Assembly (NCBI GenBank): GCA_017556045.1
Contig: JAFZFF010000053.1
Coordinates: forward strand, 27,201-91,200
Reading direction: 5' to 3'
Origin: Bacteroidaceae bacterium
Lineage (GTDB): Bacteria; Bacteroidota; Bacteroidia; Bacteroidales; Bacteroidaceae
Length of the DNA: 64,000 nt
The first letter of the stretch is position 1. The number at the start of each line of letters is the position of its first letter. Below are positions 53,003-61,319 of the stretch, piece after piece. A program made the translations under genes and the position numbers. The notes beneath the pieces are model-generated. The model saw nothing but the letters and a program-made list of their open reading frames with translations. It was not told the DNA's origin and searched no databases.

Positions 53003-54181
53003 AATTTCAAGCGCTTTGAAACATTTTAGCATTTTTTCTAACGCAAAATCTACCTGCTCTTTGGTGTGCGTAGCCATCAGCGAGAAGCGGATAAGCGTAT
53101 CGCCACTCGCACAAGCGGGCGGCACTACGGGATTGACAAAAACGCCTTCGTCAAAGAGCATGCGAGTGACGAGGAAGGTCTTCTCCATGTCGCGCACATA
53201 GATGGGGATGATAGGTGTGGCCGTAGCCCCTATCTCAAAGCCGAGAGAGCGAAAGCCCTCGAGGGCATAGCGTGTCACCTGCCACAGGCGCTCTATATGC
53301 TCGGGCTCCTCCTGCATGATATGTAGCGATGCCAATGCTGCCGCCGTGGCCGCTGGGGTAAGCGAGGCACTGAAGATATATGAGCGGGAGTTGTGGCGCA
53401 GGTAGTTGATGGTATCGCTGTCTGAGGCGATAAAACCTCCTATTGAGGCAAATGACTTGCTAAAGGTACCCATAATGAGGTCTACACCATCGGCCACGCC
53501 ATAGTGATGACAAGCACCACGTCCTCCAGGGCCGAGCACTCCGAAGCCATGGGCCTCATCGACCATCACATTGGCATCATACTTGCGCGCCAGGCGTACG
53601 ATCTCTGGCAAATTAGCGATATCACCCTCCATCGAGAACACCCCATCGGTGACAATTAGCTTCACTGCCTCGGGATGGCAGCGCGCCAGTTCACGCTCAA
53701 GTGAAGGCATATCACCATGTCGGTACTTGCGTGGTGTTGAGAATGAGAGGCGGCGTCCTTCGACGATAGAGGCGTGATCCAACTCATCACAGATAACATA
53801 ATCTTCTCGCCCCGTAACACACGACACAACGCCCAGATTTACCTGAAAACCAGTGGAGTATACCATTACCTCCTCTTTACCTACCCAACGTGCCAACTCA
53901 TGCTCCAGCTGCAGATGAAGATCTATAGTGCCATTGAGAAAGCGCGACCCTGCACATCCCGTGCCATACTTGCGTGTAGCCTCTACGGCAGCCTCTATCA
54001 CACGAGGATGATTGGTGAGACCCAGGTATGAGTTGGAGCCAAACATCAGTATGCGCCGTCCATTCATCATCACCTCAGTATCTTGTTGGCTCTCTATACA
54101 ACGAAAATAAGGATACACACCCTTTGCCTTTATCTGCTGCGGCAGATTATAGCGCGCCATACGCTTACGTAGTAGATTCAT
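52994..54181 (-). CDS. spt: Serine palmitoyltransferase (alpha-oxoamine synthase)
   Basis: The start MNLLRKRMARYNLPQ at 54181 aligns with known Bacteroides Spt proteins and gives 395 residues. FGSNSYLGLTNHP, DEAHGFGVLGPGG and the PLP lysine K242 in GTFSKSFASIGG are clear. The enzyme condenses serine with a fatty acyl-CoA, the first step of sphingolipid synthesis, which is typical of Bacteroidales. 2-Amino-3-ketobutyrate ligase is the main alternative in this family, but the segment GVYPYFRCIES favours Spt. Confidence 0.85.
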   Translation of the reverse strand: MNLLRKRMARYNLPQQIKAKGVYPYFRCIESQQDTEVMMNGRRILMFGSNSYLGLTNHPRVIEAAVEATRKYGTGCAGSRFLNGTIDLHLQLEHELARWVGKEEVMVYSTGFQVNLGVVSCVTGREDYVICDELDHASIVEGRRLSFSTPRKYRHGDMPSLERELARCHPEAVKLIVTDGVFSMEGDIANLPEIVRLARKYDANVMVDEAHGFGVLGPGGRGACHHYGVADGVDLIMGTFSKSFASIGGFIASDSDTINYLRHNSRSYIFSASLTPAATAAALASLHIMQEEPEHIERLWQVTRYALEGFRSLGFEIGATATPIIPIYVRDMEKTFLVTRMLFDEGVFVNPVVPPACASGDTLIRFSLMATHTKEQVDFALEKMLKCFKALEIFG

Positions 54182-54293
54182 GCGGATTTGTCTGTTATGT
54201 ACGTTAATCATCATGTATCCATCCAAGGACACAGGCAGATAACAATACGCGATTGCTAATTGTTGCAAACAGACATTAAAAAGAGAGGAGGAG

Positions 54294-55040
54294 CTACATC
54301 TTCAGGTAAAAGTCCTTTACCAGTGCTACATATTCGGGGGTAGGTTTACGCTGCACATCCTGCAAGCAGAGAGTCTCAGGGGTATGCATTCCACCTTGCC
54401 TGCTGAACGCCATCAGTATGCGCTTAGGTTTAGCACCCTCATAGGGGCATACTATCGTCTGACGTGTAGCAAAAAGACCGTAACAGGCAGCGCTTACCGT
54501 CATATCCGTAGCACGATCATAGGGTATCACCACCGAAAACTCACCTTCGGGAGTTAGCAGACGAGCTGCGCTTTTTGCCAATTCATCAAATGTCAGGTCA
54601 TCAGTATGTCTCGCCATCGTACGAGCGGCGTTAGGGCATTTTAGAGAATTTTCAAAATAGGGAGGGTTGCAGAGAATGGCGTCGAATAATTGACAATTGA
54701 CAATTGATAATTGACAATTTGCCTCCGGCTCTTCCTCTTGAGAGTCGCGATTTGCAAAGCACTTAACATCAGCCACTTCCATTCTTACACGATCACTCCA
54801 AGGTGAGGCTTGTGCATTCTCTCCTGCTTGCCCCACGGCATCGGCATCGAGATCTATGCCCAACACCTCAGCCCCGCTTCGCTGCGCTGCCACCAGTGCC
54901 ACCAGTCCTGTTCCCGTACCGATATCAAGTATACGACGACAATGCTCTACCCGAGCCCATGCACCGAGTAGCACGCCATCCGTACCCACCTTCATGGCAC
55001 AACGATCTTGACGAATCTCAAACTGCTTGAATGTAAACAT
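54294..55040 (-). CDS. trmN6: tRNA1(Val) (adenine-37 N6) methyltransferase
   Basis: The product has 248 residues from MFTFKQFEIRQDRCAMKVGTD, the standard TrmN6/YfiC opening. DIGTGTGLVAL is the SAM loop and NPPY (125-128) the catalytic motif. Directly before it, about 12 residues (NCQLSIVNCQLF, 107-118) are encoded by five AATTGTC-type repeat units and are absent from canonical relatives. The flanks are conserved, so the enzyme may tolerate the loop. The promoter lies so close that the mRNA may be leaderless. Confidence 0.9.
   Translation of the reverse strand: MFTFKQFEIRQDRCAMKVGTDGVLLGAWARVEHCRRILDIGTGTGLVALVAAQRSGAEVLGIDLDADAVGQAGENAQASPWSDRVRMEVADVKCFANRDSQEEEPEANCQLSIVNCQLFDAILCNPPYFENSLKCPNAARTMARHTDDLTFDELAKSAARLLTPEGEFSVVIPYDRATDMTVSAACYGLFATRQTIVCPYEGAKPKRILMAFSRQGGMHTPETLCLQDVQRKPTPEYVALVKDFYLKM
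54686..54722. repeat. In-frame AATTGAC heptad array inside trmN6
   Basis: The plus strand reads AATTGAC, AATTGAC, AATTGAT, AATTGAC. On the coding strand the units are free of stop codons. Confidence 0.88.
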
Positions 55041-55045
55041 GGCGA

Positions 55046-55077
55046 CAAAGGTAGTATAAGGTTGACGGAAAAGCAAA
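55046..55077 (-). promoter_or_regulatory. trmN6 promoter, nearly leaderless
   Basis: TTTG (55074-55077), 20 bp, TACCTTTG (55046-55053) are an exact match. The ATG at 55040 lies 5 nt past the box, about where transcription should start. Confidence 0.78.
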
Positions 55078-55184
55078 TTTATTTGCTACTGCTCGGAAAC
55101 AACCAAACAAATTTAACTTTGTTGAATCTCTGCCTCACCCAGTAAAGGCAATTTGAATATTTCCTTTACTTTCGTTCGTTGAGA

Positions 55185-55216
55185 TTTGGGATTTCGCTCG
55201 CCTTACACTAATTTTG
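55185..55216 (+). promoter_or_regulatory. lon promoter
   Basis: TTTG (55185-55188), 20 bp, TAATTTTG (55209-55216) are an exact match. The spacer CGCTCGCCTTACAC resembles the recG promoter module. Confidence 0.8.
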
Positions 55217-55253
55217 CAGCTAATTTGGCAAGTTATGCCACATATGAAGGATT

Positions 55254-57719
55254 ATGATAAAAAGCAAATTATATTTCGACACTAACGAGCCTATGGAGAC
55301 GGAACACTCTATTTCGCTCATTGCCGACTATGATGGCAATGAGGAAGCATTGTTTGACAACACTCTCGACCCGGTGCTACCCATACTGCCGCTGCGCAAT
55401 ATGGTATTGTTCCCTGGTATAGTACTGCCCGTATCGGTAGGACGCAAGAGTTCATTGCGACTCATCAAGGAGGCTTCTAAGCAGGAGCGACCAATAGGCG
55501 TATTTTGTCAGCGTTTGGCAGAGACCGAAAATCCCACACAGAAGGACCTCTATGAGACGGGTACGGCAGCTCGCGTGGTGCGTATCTTTGAGATGCCCGA
55601 CCAGACGACTACAGTCATACTTCAAGGCATGCAACGCTTGCAGCTTACCGACATAGTATCTACCAGTCCCTACCTCATGGGAGAGGCTACGGCACTCACT
55701 GAGGTACTGCCCAAGCGAAACAACAGAGAGTTTAAGGCGATTGTTGACAACTGTAAAGACTTGGCTATTCGCTATGTAAAGAGTAGCGACGATATGCAGC
55801 CCGACGCCGCATTTGCCTTCAAGAACATCACCAACGGCATGTTCCTCGTCAATTTCATCTGTTCGAACCTCCCGTTTGACATCAAGGAAAAGATGCAACT
55901 TTTGCAAGAGGAGTCGCTACAAGAGCGTGCTATACATTTGCTATCAATCCTCAACCGCGAAGTACAGTTGGCAGACCTCAAGGCCAGCATACAGATGCGT
56001 ACTCGCGAAGACCTCGACCAGCAGCAGCGCGAGTACTTCTTGCAGCAGCAATTGAAGAATATCCAAGACGAATTGGGCGGAAGCGCACAAGACCAGGACA
56101 TCAAAGAGCTGCGCGGCAAGGCTATCATGAAGCATTGGACAAAGGAGGTCGCTGATACCTTCGAGAAGGAGGTGTTGAAACTTGAGCGCATCAATCCGCA
56201 GTCGCCCGACTACAATGTGCAGCTCAACTATCTACAGGTAATGCTCAGCCTCCCTTGGGGTGAGTATACTACTGACAATCTCGATATGAAGAACGCACGA
56301 CGTGTGCTCGATCGTGATCATTATGGATTGGAAAAGGTTAAGGAGCGTATCCTTGAGCACTTGGCGGTGCTAAAGATGCGCGGAGACCTCAAGTCCCCCA
56401 TCCTCTGCCTCTATGGCCCTCCCGGCGTGGGTAAGACCTCTTTGGGACGTTCTATAGCAAAAGCTTTGAAACGCCAGTATGTACGTATTTCTCTCGGTGG
56501 TCTGCATGATGAGGCCGAAATACGCGGTCACCGCAAGACCTACATCGGTGCCATGCCGGGACGTATCATCAAGAGTCTTGCAAAGGCAGGTTCGTCAAAT
56601 CCTGTATTCATCCTCGATGAGATAGACAAGGTGAGCCAAGCTAACCACAATGGCGACCCCTCATCAGCATTGCTTGAGGTCCTTGACCCCGAGCAGAACA
56701 ATGCCTTCCACGATAACTTCCTCGATGTAGACTACGATCTCTCTAACGTGATGTTTATAGCTACAGCTAATAATATAGGTAACATACCCGCTCCCCTGCT
56801 TGATCGCATGGAGCTCATTGAGGTGAGCGGATACCTTGCCGAAGAGAAGGTCGAGATAGCCCGCAAGCACCTTGTACCCAAACAAGAGGCAGCCAATGGC
56901 GTACACAAGGGAGACATTAAGCTGGGCAAGAAGACCCTCGAAGCTATTGTAGAGCACTACACTCGCGAGTCAGGTGTGCGCGAGTTGGACAAGAAGATTG
57001 GTAAGATATTCCGTCGCTTGGCATGCAGCTATGCCACCAACGGATACTTTGAGAATACAGACGTCAAGCCCGAAGACCTACGTCATCTGCTTGGTGTACA
57101 GGAGTATTCGCGCGATCGTTACCAAGGTAATGAATATGCAGGCGTGGTGACAGGACTTGCATGGACTGCCGTAGGAGGTGAGATACTCTTCGTAGAGACA
57201 AGCCTCAGCCGTGGTAAAGGCAGTAAACTTACACTCACTGGTAACTTGGGCGATGTAATGAAAGAGTCTGCCATGCTTGCTCTTGAGTACATCAAGGCCC
57301 ATGCTTCATTGCTTGACATTCCCTACGAAGTGTTTGAGAATTGGAACATCCACATCCATGTACCCGAAGGTGCTGTACCCAAAGATGGCCCCTCTGCAGG
57401 TATCACCATGGCTACATCATTGGCCTCTGCACTTACACAACGCAAAGTCAAGGCCAACCTCGCTATGACAGGAGAGATAAGCCTCCGCGGAAAAGTGCTC
57501 CCTGTAGGTGGTATCAAGGAAAAGATACTTGCAGCCAAGCGCGCTGGCATCAAAGAGATTATCCTTTGCGAGGAGAACCGCCGCAATATCGAGGAAATCC
57601 CCGAGATGTATCTCAAAGGACTCACCTTCCACTACGTAAGAGATATCAAAGAGGTATGGCAAATAGCCCTACTCCCCGAAAAGGTGGAAAATCCTATGAA
57701 CTTTGATGTGAAAGCGTAA
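55254..57719 (+). CDS. lon: ATP-dependent protease Lon
   Basis: The 821-residue protein has the N-terminal substrate domain (LPILPLRNMVLFPGIVLPV), the AAA module with Walker A GPPGVGKTS (about 389-397) and the sensor region, and the protease domain with the catalytic serine S714 in PKDGPSAGIT and the lysine in GGIKEKILAAKRAG about 43 residues later. It degrades misfolded and regulatory proteins in the cytoplasm. An ATG 13 codons downstream (METEHSISL) is an equally plausible start. The stop is followed within 7 bp by a MITE-like element. Confidence 0.95.
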   Translation: MIKSKLYFDTNEPMETEHSISLIADYDGNEEALFDNTLDPVLPILPLRNMVLFPGIVLPVSVGRKSSLRLIKEASKQERPIGVFCQRLAETENPTQKDLYETGTAARVVRIFEMPDQTTTVILQGMQRLQLTDIVSTSPYLMGEATALTEVLPKRNNREFKAIVDNCKDLAIRYVKSSDDMQPDAAFAFKNITNGMFLVNFICSNLPFDIKEKMQLLQEESLQERAIHLLSILNREVQLADLKASIQMRTREDLDQQQREYFLQQQLKNIQDELGGSAQDQDIKELRGKAIMKHWTKEVADTFEKEVLKLERINPQSPDYNVQLNYLQVMLSLPWGEYTTDNLDMKNARRVLDRDHYGLEKVKERILEHLAVLKMRGDLKSPILCLYGPPGVGKTSLGRSIAKALKRQYVRISLGGLHDEAEIRGHRKTYIGAMPGRIIKSLAKAGSSNPVFILDEIDKVSQANHNGDPSSALLEVLDPEQNNAFHDNFLDVDYDLSNVMFIATANNIGNIPAPLLDRMELIEVSGYLAEEKVEIARKHLVPKQEAANGVHKGDIKLGKKTLEAIVEHYTRESGVRELDKKIGKIFRRLACSYATNGYFENTDVKPEDLRHLLGVQEYSRDRYQGNEYAGVVTGLAWTAVGGEILFVETSLSRGKGSKLTLTGNLGDVMKESAMLALEYIKAHASLLDIPYEVFENWNIHIHVPEGAVPKDGPSAGITMATSLASALTQRKVKANLAMTGEISLRGKVLPVGGIKEKILAAKRAGIKEIILCEENRRNIEEIPEMYLKGLTFHYVRDIKEVWQIALLPEKVENPMNFDVKA

Positions 57720-57726
57720 AAACAAA

Positions 57727-57898
57727 GGTAATAATATAGGTGTTTACCCATTTTTTCAATTCTCCTCCTAAGGTAGGAGGAGTACCCTCGTAGAGGGGGA
57801 GGTGGTATGAACTTTCTGCTTATACCCCCTCCGCTTCGCTCGTCCCCCTACATTAGGGGGACAATCCGTAGCTCAGGGTAAACTGCTATATCATTCCC
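57727..57898. mobile_element. MITE-like palindromic element, copy 1
   Basis: The 172-bp element has 23-bp terminal inverted repeats (57727-57749 and 57876-57898, 19 of 23 matching), each ending inward in GTTTACCC. Inside are hairpins such as CTCCTCCTAAGGTAGGAGGA and CCCCCTACATTAGGGGG and the CTCCGCTTCGCTCGTCCC motif. It is nearly identical to 63504-63678. There is no coding capacity, so any movement would depend on a transposase elsewhere. Confidence 0.8.
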
Positions 57899-57904
57899 AA
57901 AACA

Positions 57905-57939
57905 AAAGTAGTCCCCAGCTCACGAGTTGGGGACTACTT
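57905..57939 (-). terminator. Terminator after rnr
   Basis: The hairpin AGTAGTCCCCA with TGGGGACTACT, inner CTC/GAG, ends in TTTTGTTTT on the minus strand. Confidence 0.85.
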
Positions 57940-57952
57940 CATTTATGAGGAC

Positions 57953-58039
57953 TTCACTCTACTAACGCAAAGTCAATGTAGAAGTAAAATTCAGCTTTGA
58001 CTTTGCTGCCGAGGTTTCACTCTACTAACGCAAAGTCAA
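57953..58039. repeat. Duplicated 24-bp 3' end of rnr
   Basis: The last seven codons plus stop of rnr (58016-58039) recur exactly at 57953-57976, 63 bp downstream in the gene's direction and in a frame continuing from KVKAEFYFYI to DFALVE and stop. Confidence 0.85.
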
Positions 58040-60185
58040 GCTGTTTCTTCTCTAAGTTGCAGCGGGCAACTTGCACTTTGACTGTATCACCCAAAGCATA
58101 GCGTTTACGAGTACGACGTCCTACGAGGCAATAGTTACGTTCGTCGAGTTCATAGAAGTCATCGTCAAGGTCACGCATGGGGACAAGTCCTTCGCACTTG
58201 TTCTCGATAATTTCCGCGTAGAAACCCCACTCGGTGACTCCGCTAATGATGGCTTCGTAGGCAATACCCATACGGTCGGCCATATACTCCACCTGTTTGT
58301 ACTTGATACTGGCGCGTTCTGCAGAGGCTGCGAGTTGCTCCATCGAAGAGGAGTGTTCACACAAATCTTCATATTTCGCCTTGGTAGCAGAGCGTCCTCC
58401 TTCGAGATAACGAGTTAGAAGACGGTGTACCATCATATCGGGATAGCGACGTATTGGAGAGGTGAAGTGGGTATAGTAGTCCATGGCAAGGCCGTAGTGA
58501 CCGATATTATCAGTACTGTAGCGGGCCTTCTGCATAGCACGCAGTGAGACGGTCTCAATGAGATGCTGTTCACGCTTACCCTTGACATCAGCTAACAAAC
58601 GGTTAAAAGACTTGGCGATATCCACCTTTTCGCCTGTAGTACGCACCTTATGACCAAAGGGTAAGGCAAGTCGTGCCAAGTTGTCGAGCTTCTCTGGGTC
58701 TGGCAAGTCGTGTATACGATAGGGGAACACCTTTGCCTTCTTTGAGGGTACCTTGCCAATAGTCTCAGCTACGGTTCGATTGGCGAGAAGCATAAACTCC
58801 TCGATAAGCTGATGGGCCTCCTTAGACTCTTTGAGATGTACACTCACAGGGTGTCCCTTTTCGTCAATATCAAAGCGTACCTCTACGCGATCAAAATTGA
58901 TAGCACCACCCGCAAAACGCGCTGCACGCAACTGCTGAGCGAGATTATTGAGGATCATCAGTTCATTGGTATACTCATCACCTGGCAATACTTCTGTAGT
59001 GCCTCGCTGTTGACGTTCGATAATAGCTTGCACCTCTTCGTATGTATAGCGTCGGTTGCTATTGATGACGGTATGAGCTATCTGGTTATATTTTATGCGA
59101 GCCTTATCATCAATATGGAATATGACCGAATAAGTTAGCTTATCCTCATTAGGGCGCAACGAACAGATGTTATTACAGAGTCTTTCGGGCAGCATGGGAA
59201 TAGTACGATCCACAAGATACACCGATGTCGCACGATGCTGTGCCTCCTTATCGATAATACCTCCCTCTCCTACGTAGTGAGTCACGTCAGCGATATGCAC
59301 TCCCACCTCCCAAAGGTTATTGCCGATAGGTCTAATAGAGAGAGCATCGTCAAAATCCTTCGCATCGTGAGGGTCAATGGTGCAGGTAAGCACATCGCGC
59401 ATATCAAGGCGACGAGCAATCTCATCCGCTGGGATGATATCACTGATATGGTTAGCCGCATGCTCTACGGCAATAGGGTATTTATAGGGTAAGCCAAACT
59501 CGGCAAGAATGGCATGCATCTCGGCATCATTATTTCCTGCACGACCAAGGATGTCTACCACGTGACCTATGGGATTGCGAGCATCTTCGGGCCAATCAAC
59601 TATTTTCACGACAGCCTTATCGCCACTCTTTCCACCCTTGAGTCTATCTCGAGGGATGAAAATATCATTATCAAGTGTACGACTTTCTGTGAGAAGGAAC
59701 GCATAATTTCGCTCCACTTTGAGAATGCCCACAAAGGTATCGTTGGCACGTTCAAGAATCTCCACAACTTCACCCTCAGGCATTCCGCGACCACGACGTC
59801 GAGCGAACAGACTTACTCTCACTCGGTCTCCATGCTGGGCATGTAGTGAGTTGCGTTCAGCAATGTATACAGACTCATCATCATCCTCAGGAGCAAAGAG
59901 TATACGCCCATTGCCACTGCGTTGTATGGTACCCACAAGTTCACGCTTCTGGAAGACCAGGCGAAAGTGGCCGTTAGAGGTCTCCACCAAACTACCTTCT
60001 ATGAGCAGGTCGCCTATGATGTCATTACAAAGCATCTTCTGCGGATGAGTAGTAAGACGCAATTCTTTCCATATACGACTATAGGCAAGTGAGCGATCGC
60101 TATGATGTTGAAAGAGGTCGATGAGTGCATCAAACATCGCACGCTTACTCATGCGCTTGTTTTTCTTTCCTGCAGATTTTCCCAT
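58017..60185 (-). CDS. rnr: Ribonuclease R
   Basis: The 722-residue exoribonuclease has cold-shock domains in the first third (GTIQRSGNGRILFAPEDDD), the RNB catalytic domain with DPHDAKDFDDALS (metal aspartates) and HYGLAMDYYTHFTSPIRRYPD, and a C-terminal S1 domain (ISGVTEWGFYAEI). The basic start MGKSAGKKNKRMSKR is usual. It degrades structured RNA 3' to 5' in the cytoplasm. The 3' end is partly duplicated downstream. Confidence 0.96.
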   Translation of the reverse strand: MGKSAGKKNKRMSKRAMFDALIDLFQHHSDRSLAYSRIWKELRLTTHPQKMLCNDIIGDLLIEGSLVETSNGHFRLVFQKRELVGTIQRSGNGRILFAPEDDDESVYIAERNSLHAQHGDRVRVSLFARRRGRGMPEGEVVEILERANDTFVGILKVERNYAFLLTESRTLDNDIFIPRDRLKGGKSGDKAVVKIVDWPEDARNPIGHVVDILGRAGNNDAEMHAILAEFGLPYKYPIAVEHAANHISDIIPADEIARRLDMRDVLTCTIDPHDAKDFDDALSIRPIGNNLWEVGVHIADVTHYVGEGGIIDKEAQHRATSVYLVDRTIPMLPERLCNNICSLRPNEDKLTYSVIFHIDDKARIKYNQIAHTVINSNRRYTYEEVQAIIERQQRGTTEVLPGDEYTNELMILNNLAQQLRAARFAGGAINFDRVEVRFDIDEKGHPVSVHLKESKEAHQLIEEFMLLANRTVAETIGKVPSKKAKVFPYRIHDLPDPEKLDNLARLALPFGHKVRTTGEKVDIAKSFNRLLADVKGKREQHLIETVSLRAMQKARYSTDNIGHYGLAMDYYTHFTSPIRRYPDMMVHRLLTRYLEGGRSATKAKYEDLCEHSSSMEQLAASAERASIKYKQVEYMADRMGIAYEAIISGVTEWGFYAEIIENKCEGLVPMRDLDDDFYELDERNYCLVGRRTRKRYALGDTVKVQVARCNLEKKQLDFALVE

Positions 60186-60328
60186 ATCGTTTGTGCTTAT
60201 AAGATTTCAGTATGCTAAAGTAGGCATTTATATTGAAAATATTGCTATCAGTTAACCTTTTTTTATCAGAATTGTTTCAAAAGTCAAAGAAGCTTTGGAT
60301 TTTTACCTCCACCCTCAATCTCAGACTT

Positions 60329-61315
60329 ATGAAGATTCTCGTCACTGGCGCATCAGGATTCATTGGCAGTCACATGGTACAGCGCGCACTACAGTTGGGG
60401 CATGAAGTATGGGCGGCCATACGATCTACGAGCAGCAGACGTTACCTCCGTGACGAACGCATCCATTTTGTAGAACTTCAACTCGGAAATCCCGATAAAC
60501 TACTCGAGCAACTTACATACTGTCCACTGTGGGATGTCATCATACACTGCGCTGGCGCGACAAAGTGTATACGTCGGCGCGACTATTACATCATCAACTA
60601 CGATGCTACACGCCACTTGGTAGATGCATTGACTACTCTTGGGAAGATACCCCAACAGTTTATCTATATGAGTACACTCGGCACTTTTGGTCCCCTACAC
60701 GAGACTCCACCCTATCGCCCGATCACTGATGCTGACACTCCACAGCCCAACACCCACTATGGCCGCAGTAAACGTATGGCAGAAGAATATCTGATGAGCC
60801 AGAAGGGATTTCCCTATGTGATATTTCGCCCTACTGGGGTATATGGTCCGTGCGACAAAGATTACCGGCTGTATATCACCAGTATACAGCGCCACATAGA
60901 GATATCATTGGGAAGAATGAGACAGGATATCACATTCGTATACATCCACGATCTTGTAAAAGCTGTATTCCTCGCCATACGGTACGGCATCACCCGACGA
61001 TGCTACTTCATTACCGATGGCAACATATATACTGCTCGTGATTTTAGCAATACGGTACGGCATGCTTTAGGCGACCCCTATGTAGTTCATCTCACCATAC
61101 CCCTTTGGATGGGCCGCACAGCAGCACTACTATGCGATGCTATAGGGCAAATTATCGGGCGCAGCTTCATACTCAATAGCGACAAATACCGCATCCTCAC
61201 TCAGCGCAATTGGACGTGCGATACATCTTCCCTCATTAGCGAACTGGGATACATGCCCGAGTATGACTTACGCAGGGGCATCGCGGAGACGATACGTACA
61301 CTACGTGAGCAGTGA
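60329..61315 (+). CDS. NAD-dependent epimerase/dehydratase (extended SDR)
   Basis: The product has 328 residues from MKILVTGASGFIGSHMV; the frame starts earlier but only with leader-like sequence. The Rossmann loop GASGFIGSH, a YGRSKRMAEEYL catalytic motif and FRPTGVYGP follow. The family includes sugar epimerases, reductases and hydroxysteroid-like dehydrogenases; a 3-beta-HSD-like enzyme is as likely as a sugar epimerase. It converges on the fucosyltransferase gene with only 4 bp between stops. Confidence 0.82.
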   Translation: MKILVTGASGFIGSHMVQRALQLGHEVWAAIRSTSSRRYLRDERIHFVELQLGNPDKLLEQLTYCPLWDVIIHCAGATKCIRRRDYYIINYDATRHLVDALTTLGKIPQQFIYMSTLGTFGPLHETPPYRPITDADTPQPNTHYGRSKRMAEEYLMSQKGFPYVIFRPTGVYGPCDKDYRLYITSIQRHIEISLGRMRQDITFVYIHDLVKAVFLAIRYGITRRCYFITDGNIYTARDFSNTVRHALGDPYVVHLTIPLWMGRTAALLCDAIGQIIGRSFILNSDKYRILTQRNWTCDTSSLISELGYMPEYDLRRGIAETIRTLREQ

Positions 61316-61319
61316 ATCT

